NCBI GenBank assembly: GCA_004366205.1
Contig: SIRW01000019.1
Location: 1 to 64,000, forward strand
Direction: 5' to 3'
DNA length: 64,000 nucleotides
Origin: Actinomycetota bacterium
Lineage (GTDB): Bacteria; Actinomycetota; Acidimicrobiia; Acidimicrobiales; CADCSY01
Below, in pieces: positions 33,593-42,396 of the stretch; positions within the stretch are counted from its first letter, which is position 1; each line of letters starts with the position of its first letter. The notes beneath the pieces were generated by a model that was not told the origin of the DNA, made no database searches, and saw only the letters and a program-made list of their open reading frames with translations. The position numbers and the translations under genes were made by a program.

Positions 33593-34585
33593 TCAGGCGC
33601 CGATGGCGGCGCGCAGCGTGGCGTCGGTGACCGCCGCGCGGTCGGGACCCCACGGCAGCGGCATGAGCACGGGCACCTCGACCCCGGCGGCGACGTAGGA
33701 CTCGACCGTCGCGCGCACGTGGGCGGCGTCGCCCATGACGTCGATGGCGTCGACCATCCGGTCCGACACGGCGGCCACCGCGCCCTCGCGGTCGCCGGCG
33801 GCGTGGCGCTCGCGGATCTCGCCGACCTCGTCGCCGAAGCCGGCCCGCTCGAAGTTGCGGGCGTAGGCGTCGACCACGGCATAGGAGAACAGGTCCCGGC
33901 GGGCGGCCTCGATGCCGTCGGCGGGGTCGCACACCCCCGCGTGGACGTAGGCGTACACGGTCGCGTCGCCGCCGGCCCGCACCTGCTCGACCGACCAGGG
34001 CACCAGCGACGCGGGCAGGTAGTTGAGCAGCACCCCGTCGGCGACCTCGCCCGCGAGGCGCAGCATCTGCTCGTTGAGGGCGGCGACGACCACCTTGGGG
34101 CGGCGCTCGCCCAGCCGGACCCCGAGCCGGAACCGGCGCACCGACCAGAAGTCGCCCTCAAAGGTGACGGCGTCGCCCGACAGGCACTCCTTCACCAGCG
34201 TCACGTACTCACGGACCCGGGCGAGGGGCCGGTCGCCGTAGGGGACCGAGTGCCAGCGCTCGGTCACGACCGGCGACGAGATCCCGATACCGAGGAGGAT
34301 GTCGCGGTCGGGGTGCAGCGCCTGGAGGGTGGCGCCCGCCATGGCGACCACCATCGGGCTGCGGATCTGAAGGGGGATGACGCCGGTGCCCAGGTCGAGG
34401 CGGGGGGCGACGGCGCCGGCGGCGGCGAGCAGGCTGAAGGCCTCGGTCCCGGTCGTCTCGGCGGTCCACACCGACCGGTAGCCGAGCTCCTCGGCCCGGC
34501 GGGCGACGTCGAGCATCCCGGGGACGCCGAGGGCGGGCAGGCTGGCGAGGGTGACGCCGAGCGGGGCGGCGGGAGCGGCAGGCAT
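33593..34585 (-). CDS. LLM-class F420-dependent oxidoreductase
   Basis: 330 aa. Class features: LGVTLASLPALGVPGMLDVARRAEELGYRSVWTAETTGTEAFSLLAA at the start in broken form, LGIGISSPVVTERWHSV, and PKVVVAALNEQMLRLAGEVADGVLLNYL. These match the F420-binding LLM group, so hydride transfer with F420 is expected; substrate unknown. ATG 34585 is supported by TAGCGT (34593-34598, minus strand) 7 nt upstream; a longer in-frame start at 34630 is unlikely. Confidence 0.85.
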   Translation of the reverse strand: MPAAPAAPLGVTLASLPALGVPGMLDVARRAEELGYRSVWTAETTGTEAFSLLAAAGAVAPRLDLGTGVIPLQIRSPMVVAMAGATLQALHPDRDILLGIGISSPVVTERWHSVPYGDRPLARVREYVTLVKECLSGDAVTFEGDFWSVRRFRLGVRLGERRPKVVVAALNEQMLRLAGEVADGVLLNYLPASLVPWSVEQVRAGGDATVYAYVHAGVCDPADGIEAARRDLFSYAVVDAYARNFERAGFGDEVGEIRERHAAGDREGAVAAVSDRMVDAIDVMGDAAHVRATVESYVAAGVEVPVLMPLPWGPDRAAVTDATLRAAIGA

Positions 34586-34756
34586 GGACGGCACGCTAAC
34601 CGGACCGGGCCGAGGGTTCGGATGGCACACCGGCTGGGTAGCCTGGGCTCAAGGACGGGGCGCCACCCGGTCGATGAGAGCGTCGGGTAGGTTCCCCGGA
34701 CGGAGTCCCCGCCCGCGAGGAAACGAGAGAGGCGACAGCCGGATGGAGCGCACGCG

Positions 34757-34930
34757 ATGACCGCGACGACCGAGCACGACGTGATCACCGACGCACTGGC
34801 CATCATCGATCGTGGCCTGAGCGAGATGCTGAACCGTGAGCTCGTGTCGACCGACGAGGTCGCCGACCTGCTGCTCGACGTCCGCTCGCTCCTCGCGGCG
34901 CAGCCCGCGGACGCCGCCCTCGACGGCTGA
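34757..34930 (+). CDS. Small acidic helical protein, function unknown
   Basis: 57 aa, below most gene-finder limits. GGAG stands 8 nt before the ATG. The product (starts MTATTEHDVITDALAIIDRG, then SEMLNRELVSTDEVADLL, ends AALDG) has strong amphipathic helical spacing and GC-rich third positions, which supports a real gene. No Cys, no membrane segment. It lies alone, convergent with the WS/DGAT gene 15 bp away. No family recognised. Confidence 0.6.
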   Translation: MTATTEHDVITDALAIIDRGLSEMLNRELVSTDEVADLLLDVRSLLAAQPADAALDG

Positions 34931-34945
34931 TCCCGGCAGGGCAGG

Positions 34946-36382
34946 TCAGGCGCCCGCCGCCAGCAGCTCCCGGTACGCCTCCTCCAGGCAGGCCTTCAGC
35001 AGTGCCGGGTCGTCGACGGCCGCCGTGTCGATGTTGCACCCCATGTCGAGGCTGCCCCGGTAGGACAGCGTCGTCAGGTTGAACGCCGTGCCCGCGGTCG
35101 GGCCGAGTGGGAAGTTCCCCTCGATCAGCGCGCCCGCGATGTACAGGTCGAACGGCGCGCCCCGGACGTTCGAGGTGGCGAAGTCGATGGTGGCGGCCTG
35201 CTGGCGGGCGAACTGCACGACGAGCGAGGTGGGCAGGGCGTTGACCACGCCCGCCAGCGCCTCGGCCAGCCCGAGGGCTCGCTCGGACTTGGTCGTGGTC
35301 AGCCGCTCCCGCACGGCGGCGAAGTGCTCGGCGGGGTGCATCTCCGCGGTCGGGAGCAGGACCCGGGTGGGGGCGAAGGCGTTGCCGCCCACGGAGCGGT
35401 CGGTCCGGGTGCTCACCGGCATGGCCACGCGCAGCTCCTCGACCGGCGCGCCCTTGGCGCGGTGGTATGCCCCCGCAGCCGCGGCCGCGCCCGTGACGAA
35501 GAAGTCGTTCACCGTGCCGCCCAGGTTCTTGGCGGCCCGCTTGGCGTCGTCGAGGGGCACCCGCAGGATCTCGAGGTGGCGGGTGAGGCCCCGCCGGGTC
35601 CACAACGGCGAGCGGGCGGGTTCGGTGACGGCGAGCTGGCGGGCCACGGATCGGATGGTCTCGACCACGTCCGCCGCCAGACCCGGCGCCCGGCCGGGGT
35701 GCCGGGCGAGGTCGGTGGCGGCGCCCGCCGCCGCCCGGGCGGTGGCGACCCCGCGCCCGGCGGCGTGGACGACGGTGCCGGCGGCCACCTGGAGGGGTCG
35801 GAGGGGGCCGCCACCGGTCGTGCCGTCGGGGCCGTTGGCGCCGGCGTCGGCGGGCTCGGGGGGTGGGCCCGTCATGGGGACGGTGGCGACGCGCTCGAGG
35901 TCGAGGAACTGCGCCGACAGCCGGATGCCACCCTCGCCGTCGGTGATCGTGTGGTGCAGCTTCTGGAACATGGCGCCCCGGCCGCCTTCGAGCCCGTCGA
36001 TCAGCACGAACTGCCACAACGGCCGGGCCCGGTCGAAGGGGTCCTCGGAGAGGCGGGCGGCCAGGTCGAGCACGGCCCGTTGGTCACCGGGAGCGGGAGC
36101 GCCCATCCGCCGGATGTGGAAGTCGAGGTCGAAGTCGGGGTCGTCGCTCCACAGCGGCGGCGCCAGCCGGGCGGGTGGCTGCACCACCCGCTGGCGCAGT
36201 CGGGGGAAGGTGCGGACCGCCATCTCCATGCGCTCCCGGAACCGGTCGGGATCGGGCGGGCGGTCGAGGAACGTGAGGTTGGCGAAGGACGAGCGCAGGG
36301 CGGGGTCCTTCTCGAGGTTCCACATCAGCGCCTCGGCGTCGGACATACGGTCGCCGGGGCGCGCCCGTGACGGTGCGGCCAT
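34946..36382 (-). CDS. Wax-ester synthase / diacylglycerol acyltransferase family (WS/DGAT)
   Basis: 478 aa. The catalytic motif HHxxxDG reads LHHTITDGEGG (about residue 143); DFFVTGAAAAAGAYH with NDF and the C-terminal TAFNLTTLSYRGSLDMGCN complete the family pattern. It would esterify fatty acyl-CoA with a long alcohol or diacylglycerol, making storage lipid. The start at 36382 is favoured by TAGCCT (36391-36396, minus strand) 8 nt upstream; the alternative ATG at 36346 would lose the residues before MSDAEALMW. A second WS/DGAT gene is at 51339. Confidence 0.9.
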   Translation of the reverse strand: MAAPSRARPGDRMSDAEALMWNLEKDPALRSSFANLTFLDRPPDPDRFRERMEMAVRTFPRLRQRVVQPPARLAPPLWSDDPDFDLDFHIRRMGAPAPGDQRAVLDLAARLSEDPFDRARPLWQFVLIDGLEGGRGAMFQKLHHTITDGEGGIRLSAQFLDLERVATVPMTGPPPEPADAGANGPDGTTGGGPLRPLQVAAGTVVHAAGRGVATARAAAGAATDLARHPGRAPGLAADVVETIRSVARQLAVTEPARSPLWTRRGLTRHLEILRVPLDDAKRAAKNLGGTVNDFFVTGAAAAAGAYHRAKGAPVEELRVAMPVSTRTDRSVGGNAFAPTRVLLPTAEMHPAEHFAAVRERLTTTKSERALGLAEALAGVVNALPTSLVVQFARQQAATIDFATSNVRGAPFDLYIAGALIEGNFPLGPTAGTAFNLTTLSYRGSLDMGCNIDTAAVDDPALLKACLEEAYRELLAAGA

Positions 36383-36428
36383 CGCCCCGGAGGCTACCCG
36401 TGGCGGGCGACGACCGTCCGGGGCGGCG

Positions 36429-37040
36429 TCAGCGCTCGATGCGCGTGAGCTTGAACTCGTTGAGCTCGGGCCAGTCGACGAGCATCCCCACGATGCGCTC
36501 GATCGTGGTGCGGGCCCGGTCGGCGTCGCCCTCGGGCCGGTCCATCACCCGGACGAAGACCGCCCGGCCGCCGGCGATGAAGGTGGGCACGCCGAACACG
36601 TCGTGGTCGGCGACTGCCCGCTCGTGCTCCTTGCGGATCGTCTCGAGCGCCTCGCCGTTGTCGACGAAGGGCCACACGGCGGCGGGGTCGACGCCGTTCT
36701 CGGTCAGCACCGTCCGCAGCACCTCGGCGTCGCGCAGGTCGCGGGCCTCGTCGTGACGGGCGGCGAACAGCGCCCGGTGCACGGCCGGGAACGCGTCGGG
36801 CGTGTGGTCGCGCACGGCCACGCCCACCTGGAGGGCGAGCAGCCCCGAGTCGCGGTCGGGCTGGTCCCACACGTCGGGCTCCCCCTCGCCGACCTTGGTC
36901 TGGCTCAACGAGAACGGCAGGAACGTGACCGACCAGCCGGCGCCGGCGGCGAGCGCCTCGAGCACGTGCTCGTGGCCGTTGCGGGCGAACGGGCAGCGGT
37001 AGTCGAACGTGACGCTGAAGGTGAGGGGGTCTCGGGTCAT
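36429..37040 (-). CDS. DsbA-like thioredoxin-fold protein with a single active-site Cys
   Basis: 203 aa. FDYRCPFARNG gives CPFA in place of CxxC, so it is more likely a transferase or isomerase (2-hydroxychromene-carboxylate isomerase or mycothiol-dependent type) than a disulfide oxidase. The cis-Pro loop is FGVPTFI. The helical insertion (about 70-140) matches the DsbA/FrnE layout. No signal peptide, so cytosolic. TACGTT (37050-37055, minus strand) lies 9 nt before the ATG. Confidence 0.8.
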   Translation of the reverse strand: MTRDPLTFSVTFDYRCPFARNGHEHVLEALAAGAGWSVTFLPFSLSQTKVGEGEPDVWDQPDRDSGLLALQVGVAVRDHTPDAFPAVHRALFAARHDEARDLRDAEVLRTVLTENGVDPAAVWPFVDNGEALETIRKEHERAVADHDVFGVPTFIAGGRAVFVRVMDRPEGDADRARTTIERIVGMLVDWPELNEFKLTRIER

Positions 37041-37098
37041 GCCTGGTGGAACGTACCCATTCGCCCCGGGATTCCCGCGGTGCGCCGGGCCCGGCGCC

Positions 37099-37671
37099 TC
37101 AGCGGGGTCGGGGCACGGCCCGCCGGGCGAGGCGACCGAGGACGACCCCGGTGACGGCGCCGGCCACCACGTCGGAGGGGTGGTGGATCTTCACGTAGAC
37201 GCGGCTGGCGGCCACGACCGCGGCGGCGGCATACCACAGGGGCCACGCCCGGCTGTCCTCGGCGAGGAGCGTGGCCGCGAAGAAGGCGGCCGAGGCGTGC
37301 CCGGACGGGAAGGACGAGCTCCGGGGCCGGCGCAGCCGGCGGGGCCGCTCGATCTCCCACGGGGGCCGGGTCCGGCGGAACAGCGACTTGATGCCGCCGT
37401 TGACCAGCAGCGACTCGACCCCGAGGAGGGCGCTGAAGCGCACGGCCTCCTCGAACCCCCGCTCGCGGGTGAGCCCCCGGCCCACCCCCACGAGGTGCCA
37501 GAGGAGGCTGAAGTCGGCGAGCTCGCTGGCGCCGTAGAAGACGCGGTCGGCCACCGGCCCGTGGTTGCGGTCGGCGAGATCGTCGCCCCAGGCGTCGAAC
37601 CGGGCCACGGCCCGGCGCACGGCCGGCGGCACGACGCGGCGGGCGGTGTCCTCGGGCGCTCGGTCGTCCAC
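37099..37671 (-). CDS. PAP2-family phosphatase
   Basis: 190 aa membrane phosphatase. The three catalytic motifs are present: KSLFRRTRP, PSGHASAAF and SRVYVKIHHPSD. They match lipid phosphatases that act on phosphatidic acid, undecaprenyl-PP or similar. Four to five hydrophobic stretches are visible. The GTG start follows TACCCT (37681-37686, minus strand) by 9 nt. Fits the lipid-storage theme (dephosphorylation of phosphatidate to diacylglycerol for WS/DGAT), which is inference. Confidence 0.85.
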   Translation of the reverse strand: MDDRAPEDTARRVVPPAVRRAVARFDAWGDDLADRNHGPVADRVFYGASELADFSLLWHLVGVGRGLTRERGFEEAVRFSALLGVESLLVNGGIKSLFRRTRPPWEIERPRRLRRPRSSSFPSGHASAAFFAATLLAEDSRAWPLWYAAAAVVAASRVYVKIHHPSDVVAGAVTGVVLGRLARRAVPRPR

Positions 37672-37781
37672 AGCGCGTCCAGGGTAGGCGGCGGGGCCGC
37701 CGTCGCTCGCCCGCCCGGCTTCGACCGGCGAGCTCCGGGCGCGCGGGCGATCGGGTGCAGGGGCCGGGCCCGGTCGCGCGG

Positions 37782-38591
37782 TCAGCCGGCGGTCGCGAGC
37801 TGGGCTCGAGCGGCCGCGGGATCGCCCCCGAACGCCGGGCAGAACGCCTTGTGGGCGCAGAAGTCGCAGAGCCGGGACGGCCGCGGCCGGAAGTCGTCGG
37901 TCTCGCACGCCCGGCGCACGGCGGTCCAGATGGCGCCGACCTTGCGCTCGAGGCCCCGCACCGACTGCTCGGTGGGCGTCGTGGTGATGGCGACGGGCTC
38001 GGACAGGTAGAGCAGCTGCACCTTGGCCGGGCGGCGGCCCAGCACCTGCTGGCACAACAGCGCGTAGAAGTGGACGCCGCCCAGGTTCCGCTGCTCGAAC
38101 CCGGCGCCGGGGGCCCTGCCGGTCTTGTAGTCGGTGACGACGAGCTCGCCGTCGTCGCTGAGCTCGAGCCGGTCGATGATGCCCCGCAGGAGCAGCCCGT
38201 CGACCTCGGCGGTGAGCATCAGCTCGAGGCCGATGGGGTTGACGGTGGTGGGGTCCTCGAGGCGGAAGTAGCGCTCGACGAGCTCGGCGCTGCCGGCCCG
38301 CATGGTGGCCGCGTCGTCGTCGGAGAGCTCGAGCTCGGCGTACTCGCCGTCAGCACCCATGATCTCGGGCCAGGCGGCGTCGAGGGCGGCCCGGGCGGCG
38401 GCGGGCGTGCGCTCGGCCGGCGGCAGGGCGAAGAGCCGCTCGAGCGCCCGGTGCACGAGCGTGCCCTTGGCCGTCCAGGGGGTGGGGGGCTCGGGCAGAC
38501 GGTCGATGGCGGAGAAGCGGAAGGCAAGCGCGCACTGGGTGAAGGTCGACACCTTGGAGGGCGACAGCGAGGTGGGTAGCGGTACCGCCAT
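37782..38591 (-). CDS. RecB-like PD-(D/E)XK nuclease with probable Fe-S cluster
   Basis: 269 aa. Nuclease core: GTLVHRALERLF, LRGIIDRLEL and VVTDYKTGRAP (Asp and Lys of the PD-(D/E)XK motif), then a helical Q-motif (HFYALLCQQ). Cys20 (TFTQCALAF) plus the C-terminal CDFCAHKAFC would bind a 4Fe-4S cluster as in Cas4/AddB-type nucleases. No helicase domain. No cas gene is nearby, so a general recombination or repair nuclease is likely. ATG at 38591 lies 6 nt after TACCCT (minus strand). Confidence 0.85.
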   Translation of the reverse strand: MAVPLPTSLSPSKVSTFTQCALAFRFSAIDRLPEPPTPWTAKGTLVHRALERLFALPPAERTPAAARAALDAAWPEIMGADGEYAELELSDDDAATMRAGSAELVERYFRLEDPTTVNPIGLELMLTAEVDGLLLRGIIDRLELSDDGELVVTDYKTGRAPGAGFEQRNLGGVHFYALLCQQVLGRRPAKVQLLYLSEPVAITTTPTEQSVRGLERKVGAIWTAVRRACETDDFRPRPSRLCDFCAHKAFCPAFGGDPAAARAQLATAG

Positions 38592-38639
38592 GGGCCGAGG
38601 GTACCGCGGGGGTGTATCAGCCTCGGGGGACCCGGTGGG

Positions 38640-39533
38640 TCAGGCGCTGGCGGCCGCGGTGAAGAACCGGGCTGCCGACCGGGCCACGGCCGCGGGGTCC
38701 TCCAGCGGCCCGAAGTGGCCGAGGTGGTCGAAGATCTCGACGCGGGCGCCGGGGATGGCGCCGGCCTGCAACCGGGCGAGGTCGGGGCCCGGCCCGGGCC
38801 CGGGCCGCTCGTCGCGGGCGCCGGCGGCGATGGTGACGGGGCAGTCGAGCTCGCCGAGGCGGTCGAACGTGCGGTGGGCGCCGCCCATCCGGTACACGGC
38901 GGCCTCCACCGCCCCGCGGCACTTGAGGCGGACCGTGCCGTCGGTGAGCTCGGCGAAGCCGTGCTCGACGTACGCCTCGAGCGCGTCAGGGGCCAGCGAG
39001 TCGAGCGGCGGCTTGGACGCGTAGTTGTCGTACGCGGCCCGGCGCGACTCCCACACCTCCCGCCGCCGCAGGGCGCCGGCGGCGAGCGGGTGCTCGTCGA
39101 GCGCCACGGGCGGCGGTGCGACGGGCATGACGATGGGCTCGTAGGCGTACAGGGCCCGGAACGTGCCGGGGCGGGCCAGCTCGGCGAGGAAGAGGGCGGC
39201 ACCGCCCTTCGAGTGGCCCAGGCCGAAGGCGTGCTCGAGGCCCAGGTCGTCGACGACGGCGAGGACGTCGTCGCCGAACGCCTCCCAGGACAGCGGGTCG
39301 GTCGTGGGGTCGAAGCCCGGGGGCAGCACGCTGTCGCCGTGGCCCCGGAAGTCGAGCGCCCAGCAGCGGAACCGGTCGGTGAGGTACCGGGCCAGCGGCC
39401 GCCACACCAGCCCGTGGAACCCGGTGGCGTGGCACAGCAGCACCGGTGGTCCGCCGCCGCCGAGGTCGTGCACCGCCACCCGGGCGCCGTCGCTCGACAG
39501 GACCTGGCGTGCCGCTCCGCTCATGCCCGTCAT
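38640..39533 (-). CDS. Alpha/beta hydrolase
   Basis: 297 aa. The nucleophile elbow is GLGHSKGGAAL, the oxyanion segment is LLCHATGFHG, the acid is probably in AAGARDERPGP and the His is in DHLGHFGPLEDP. The layout matches haloalkane-dehalogenase/lactonase-like esterases. Substrate unknown. An alternative start is 39524. The next gene on the same strand is 45 bp upstream. Confidence 0.85.
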   Translation of the reverse strand: MTGMSGAARQVLSSDGARVAVHDLGGGGPPVLLCHATGFHGLVWRPLARYLTDRFRCWALDFRGHGDSVLPPGFDPTTDPLSWEAFGDDVLAVVDDLGLEHAFGLGHSKGGAALFLAELARPGTFRALYAYEPIVMPVAPPPVALDEHPLAAGALRRREVWESRRAAYDNYASKPPLDSLAPDALEAYVEHGFAELTDGTVRLKCRGAVEAAVYRMGGAHRTFDRLGELDCPVTIAAGARDERPGPGPGPDLARLQAGAIPGARVEIFDHLGHFGPLEDPAAVARSAARFFTAAASA

Positions 39534-39578
39534 GCTGGCACGCCCACCGGTGGGGTCCTGCCCGGCCCCGTCCGGATC

Positions 39579-39977
39579 TCAGACGGTGGCGGCGCGGGCC
39601 TCGAGGCAGCGGGCGAGGGCGGCGACCCAGGGCTCGTCGAGCAGCAGGGGGCCGCAGACGATCGTGTCGTGCAGGAGGCGGGTCGGGACCCGCGTCGCGC
39701 CCTCGAGGGGGTGGTCCTCCTCGGTCACCACCAGGGCTTCCACGAACGGGGACCAGCCGAGGGTGCGGTCGAGCCGGGCGCGCAGGCCGGCGGCGAGGGC
39801 CCGGGCCCGCGCGGCCGCACCGGCGGGGTCGGCGGGCGCGGCGGCGACCACGAACGCGCCGGTGGGGCCGACCACGAACCAGGTGCCGTCCTCCTCGGCC
39901 GCCCGGAACGATCCCGGCAGCGCACCGAGGAGCGCGCCGAGATCCGGTGCTGCGTTGCCGCCTCCTGCCATCCCCAC
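39579..39977 (-). CDS. Uncharacterised protein
   Basis: 132 aa (alternative start 39971). Seen: a helix-strand pattern around GTWFVVGPTGAFVVAAAP, then a long helix (AAARARALAAGLRARLDRTLG) and EALVVTEEDHPLEGATRVP with a possible strand-turn. No signal, no membrane helix, no Cys pair except single ones. It loosely resembles nuclease-related (NERD-like) folds without catalytic residues. Divergent from map. Function not assigned. Confidence 0.6.
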   Translation of the reverse strand: MGMAGGGNAAPDLGALLGALPGSFRAAEEDGTWFVVGPTGAFVVAAAPADPAGAAARARALAAGLRARLDRTLGWSPFVEALVVTEEDHPLEGATRVPTRLLHDTIVCGPLLLDEPWVAALARCLEARAATV

Positions 39978-40096
39978 CGGTATCGGTCGGCCTCGACCGG
40001 CGCTTGAGGAGCCCGGCGCCGGGCAGGAACGGGCCCTCGAGGAGCCCGGCGTCGGGGCAGGGCCTTCGATGCGGCCGTCGATACGCTGGGTGCACC

Positions 40097-41059
40097 GTGA
40101 GGCTGAAGTCCAACGATCCCTGCTGGTGCGGCTCGGGCCGCAAGTTCAAGCGCTGCCACAAGGCCGCCGGTGCGGCGATCGGCGCGCCGGCGCCGGCCGC
40201 GCCGTCGGCGCCCGTGCGCCCCGGCCTCGTCAGCCCACCCCGTCCGGTCCCCGCGTCGATCGCCCGCCCCGACTACGCCGAGACCGGCATCCCCTCGCCG
40301 GCCCCGCCGGGCATCATCGTGCACCCGCCCGAGCGCATCGAGCGGCTGCGGCGCGCCGGCCGGGTCGCCCGGCAGGTGCTCGACATCGTGGGCGCGGCCG
40401 TGCGGCCTGGAGTGACCACCGAGGAGCTCGACGCCATCGCCCACGAGGCGACGATCGAGCGGGGCGCCTACCCCAGCCCGCTGAACTACCACGGCTACCC
40501 CAAGTCGCTGTGCACGTCGGTCAACGAGGTGATCTGCCACGGCATCCCCGACGATCGTGCGCTCGAGGACGGCGACATCGTGAACCTCGACGTCACCGTG
40601 TTCCTCGACGGCGTGCACGGTGACAACTCCCGCACCTACCTCGTGGGCGACGTCGACGAGGAGTCGCGCCGGTTGGTGCGCGTCACCGAAGAGTGCCTCG
40701 ACCGGGGCATCGCCGTGGTGCGGCCCGGCGCCCAGGTGCGCGACATCGGCCGGGCCATCGAGGACCACGCCACGGCGAACGGCTTCGGCGTGGTGCGGGC
40801 CTTCGTCGGTCACGGCATCGGCGAGTGGTTCCACACCGCCCCCCACGTGCCGCACTACTACGAGCCGGCGGCCCGGACCCAGCTGGTGCCGGGCATGACG
40901 TTCACGATCGAGCCCATGATCACGGCGGGGGAGTGGCGCCACGACATGTGGGACGACGGGTGGACGGCGGTCACCGTCGACGGGTTGCGCACCGCGCAGT
41001 TCGAGCACACCGTGCTCGTGACCGACGACGGCGTGGAGATCCTCACCCTGCCGGAATGA
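40097..41059 (+). CDS. map: Methionine aminopeptidase with N-terminal SEC-C zinc motif
   Basis: 320 aa. Residues 8-20 form a SEC-C motif (CWCGSGRKFKRCH) that precedes a Pro-rich linker. The type I MetAP domain follows: YPKSLCTSVNEVICHGIPD, metal ligands Asp in VNLDVTVFLDGVHGDNS, His in VGHGIGEWFHTAP, Glu in FTIEPM and in QFEHTVLVT. It removes the initiator Met. The SEC-C motif is known in some bacterial MetAPs and SecA and may guide ribosome binding. GTG 40097 lies 9 nt after TACGCT. It overlaps the next gene by four bases (ATGA). Confidence 0.92.
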   Translation: MRLKSNDPCWCGSGRKFKRCHKAAGAAIGAPAPAAPSAPVRPGLVSPPRPVPASIARPDYAETGIPSPAPPGIIVHPPERIERLRRAGRVARQVLDIVGAAVRPGVTTEELDAIAHEATIERGAYPSPLNYHGYPKSLCTSVNEVICHGIPDDRALEDGDIVNLDVTVFLDGVHGDNSRTYLVGDVDEESRRLVRVTEECLDRGIAVVRPGAQVRDIGRAIEDHATANGFGVVRAFVGHGIGEWFHTAPHVPHYYEPAARTQLVPGMTFTIEPMITAGEWRHDMWDDGWTAVTVDGLRTAQFEHTVLVTDDGVEILTLPE

Positions 41060-42288
41060 CCCTCGTCGAGCGCCGCCCGCGGTGGGGAGCGCTCGGGCTG
41101 CTGGGCGGGGCGGCGCTGGCCGTCGCCGGGCTGCTGCTCGCCGGCGGGGGCGGGCGGCCGGCAGGTGGTCCGCCGCCCGCGGCGACGACCACGTGGACCA
41201 CGACATCGGCGCCGCCGCCGGCGGGGCCGGGCCCGACCGCGCCTCGGGCCGAGGCCCGGGCGGAGCTGCGGCTCCGGTCGGTGGCGCGCGACGGGTACGA
41301 GCCCGCCTTGCAGGGCCAGCGCCTCGCCGTGGTGGCAGGGGAGCGGTTGTGGGTGCTCGACGGCGCCGGCGGCGAGCAGGTGGCCTACGAGCTCCCCGGC
41401 GCCGGCGTGCGCGCCCTCGTCGGCCGGCGCAGCGGTGTGGTGGCCGCCGGCCCCGCCCTCGGGCCGGCCGTGCTGGTGCGGGACCCGGCCCGCTACCCCG
41501 TCGTGCCGCCGGTCACGCTCGACCGCGCCCCCGCCGAGTTCGCCCTTCCCGGCTCGGGCGACGACGACCTCTGGTTGGGTCGCCGGCAGGAGGCGACGCT
41601 GGACCTGACGCGGCTGGACCTGCGGGAGCGGCGGCCGATCGAGCGGCTCGAGGTGGCGTTCGCGGGCGCGGCGCCGGTCCCCGTGGCCGTCACCGACGCG
41701 GGGATCCTCCTCGCGGCGCCCGGGCGCGCCGGCGGCCGCCTCGGCATCGCCGACGCCGCCAGCGGCTCGATCGTCCGCGTCCTCGACGGCCCCCGCACGC
41801 TGCTCGCGGCCGGTGGCACGACCGCGGTCGGCCTCGAAGCCGATCCCGACCGTCCCGGCGCCCGCCGACTGCTGCTGACCGACCTCACCGTCGGCGGGAC
41901 CAGGCCGGTGGCGCCCGACGGGCGGGTGGCCACCTACCACCCGGCCGCCGCCGCGTCGCCCGACGGACGCGTCGTGGCGGTGGCCGTCACCGTCGCCGAC
42001 TCGGTCATGGGTCGGGGCCGCCACGGCCTCGCCCTCGTCGACGTGGCCCGGGCGCGCGTGCGGAGCGTCACGGCGCTCCCGCGCTGGCGCGCCGGGCCGG
42101 TCTGGTCGGTCGACGGGCGCTTCGTCTACGGCCTGGTCGAGCTGCCCCTGGATCACAGCCGCCTCGTCGTGGCCGCCTGGCGAGCCGGCGGGCCGGGGCT
42201 CGAGCTGTTCCAGCTGCCCGTCGAGCTGCGACCTGGCGGGGCCGGCGTGCACCTCGCCGCCCTGTGGCCTCCCGACCTCGACCGGTGA
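41056..42288 (+). CDS. Membrane-anchored beta-propeller-like protein
   Basis: 410 aa, no firm family. Residues 10-30 form one hydrophobic helix (signal anchor), then a Thr/Pro-rich linker, then an all-beta domain with repeated strands such as GERLWVLDGAGGEQVAYELPG in broken form, SGSIVRVLDGPRTLLAAGG and GRGRHGLALVDVARARVRSVT, like WD40/PQQ propellers. It is coupled to map by an ATGA overlap. Extracytoplasmic location expected; function unknown. Confidence 0.6.
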   Translation: MTLVERRPRWGALGLLGGAALAVAGLLLAGGGGRPAGGPPPAATTTWTTTSAPPPAGPGPTAPRAEARAELRLRSVARDGYEPALQGQRLAVVAGERLWVLDGAGGEQVAYELPGAGVRALVGRRSGVVAAGPALGPAVLVRDPARYPVVPPVTLDRAPAEFALPGSGDDDLWLGRRQEATLDLTRLDLRERRPIERLEVAFAGAAPVPVAVTDAGILLAAPGRAGGRLGIADAASGSIVRVLDGPRTLLAAGGTTAVGLEADPDRPGARRLLLTDLTVGGTRPVAPDGRVATYHPAAAASPDGRVVAVAVTVADSVMGRGRHGLALVDVARARVRSVTALPRWRAGPVWSVDGRFVYGLVELPLDHSRLVVAAWRAGGPGLELFQLPVELRPGGAGVHLAALWPPDLDR

Positions 42289-42396
42289 CCGTGCCCGCCG
42301 GCGCCCGGCCGCCATCGGTCAGCGGCGAGCGACCGTGCCCACCGGCTGGTGCCCGCGATCACGACGCGTGACCGCGGCTCGCTAGCCTCGCCACTC

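Noticed and set aside
37782..38591. RecB-like nuclease as Cas4 of a CRISPR system
   Set aside because: No cas1, cas2 or repeat array is near; stand-alone proteins of this type are common in actinobacteria.
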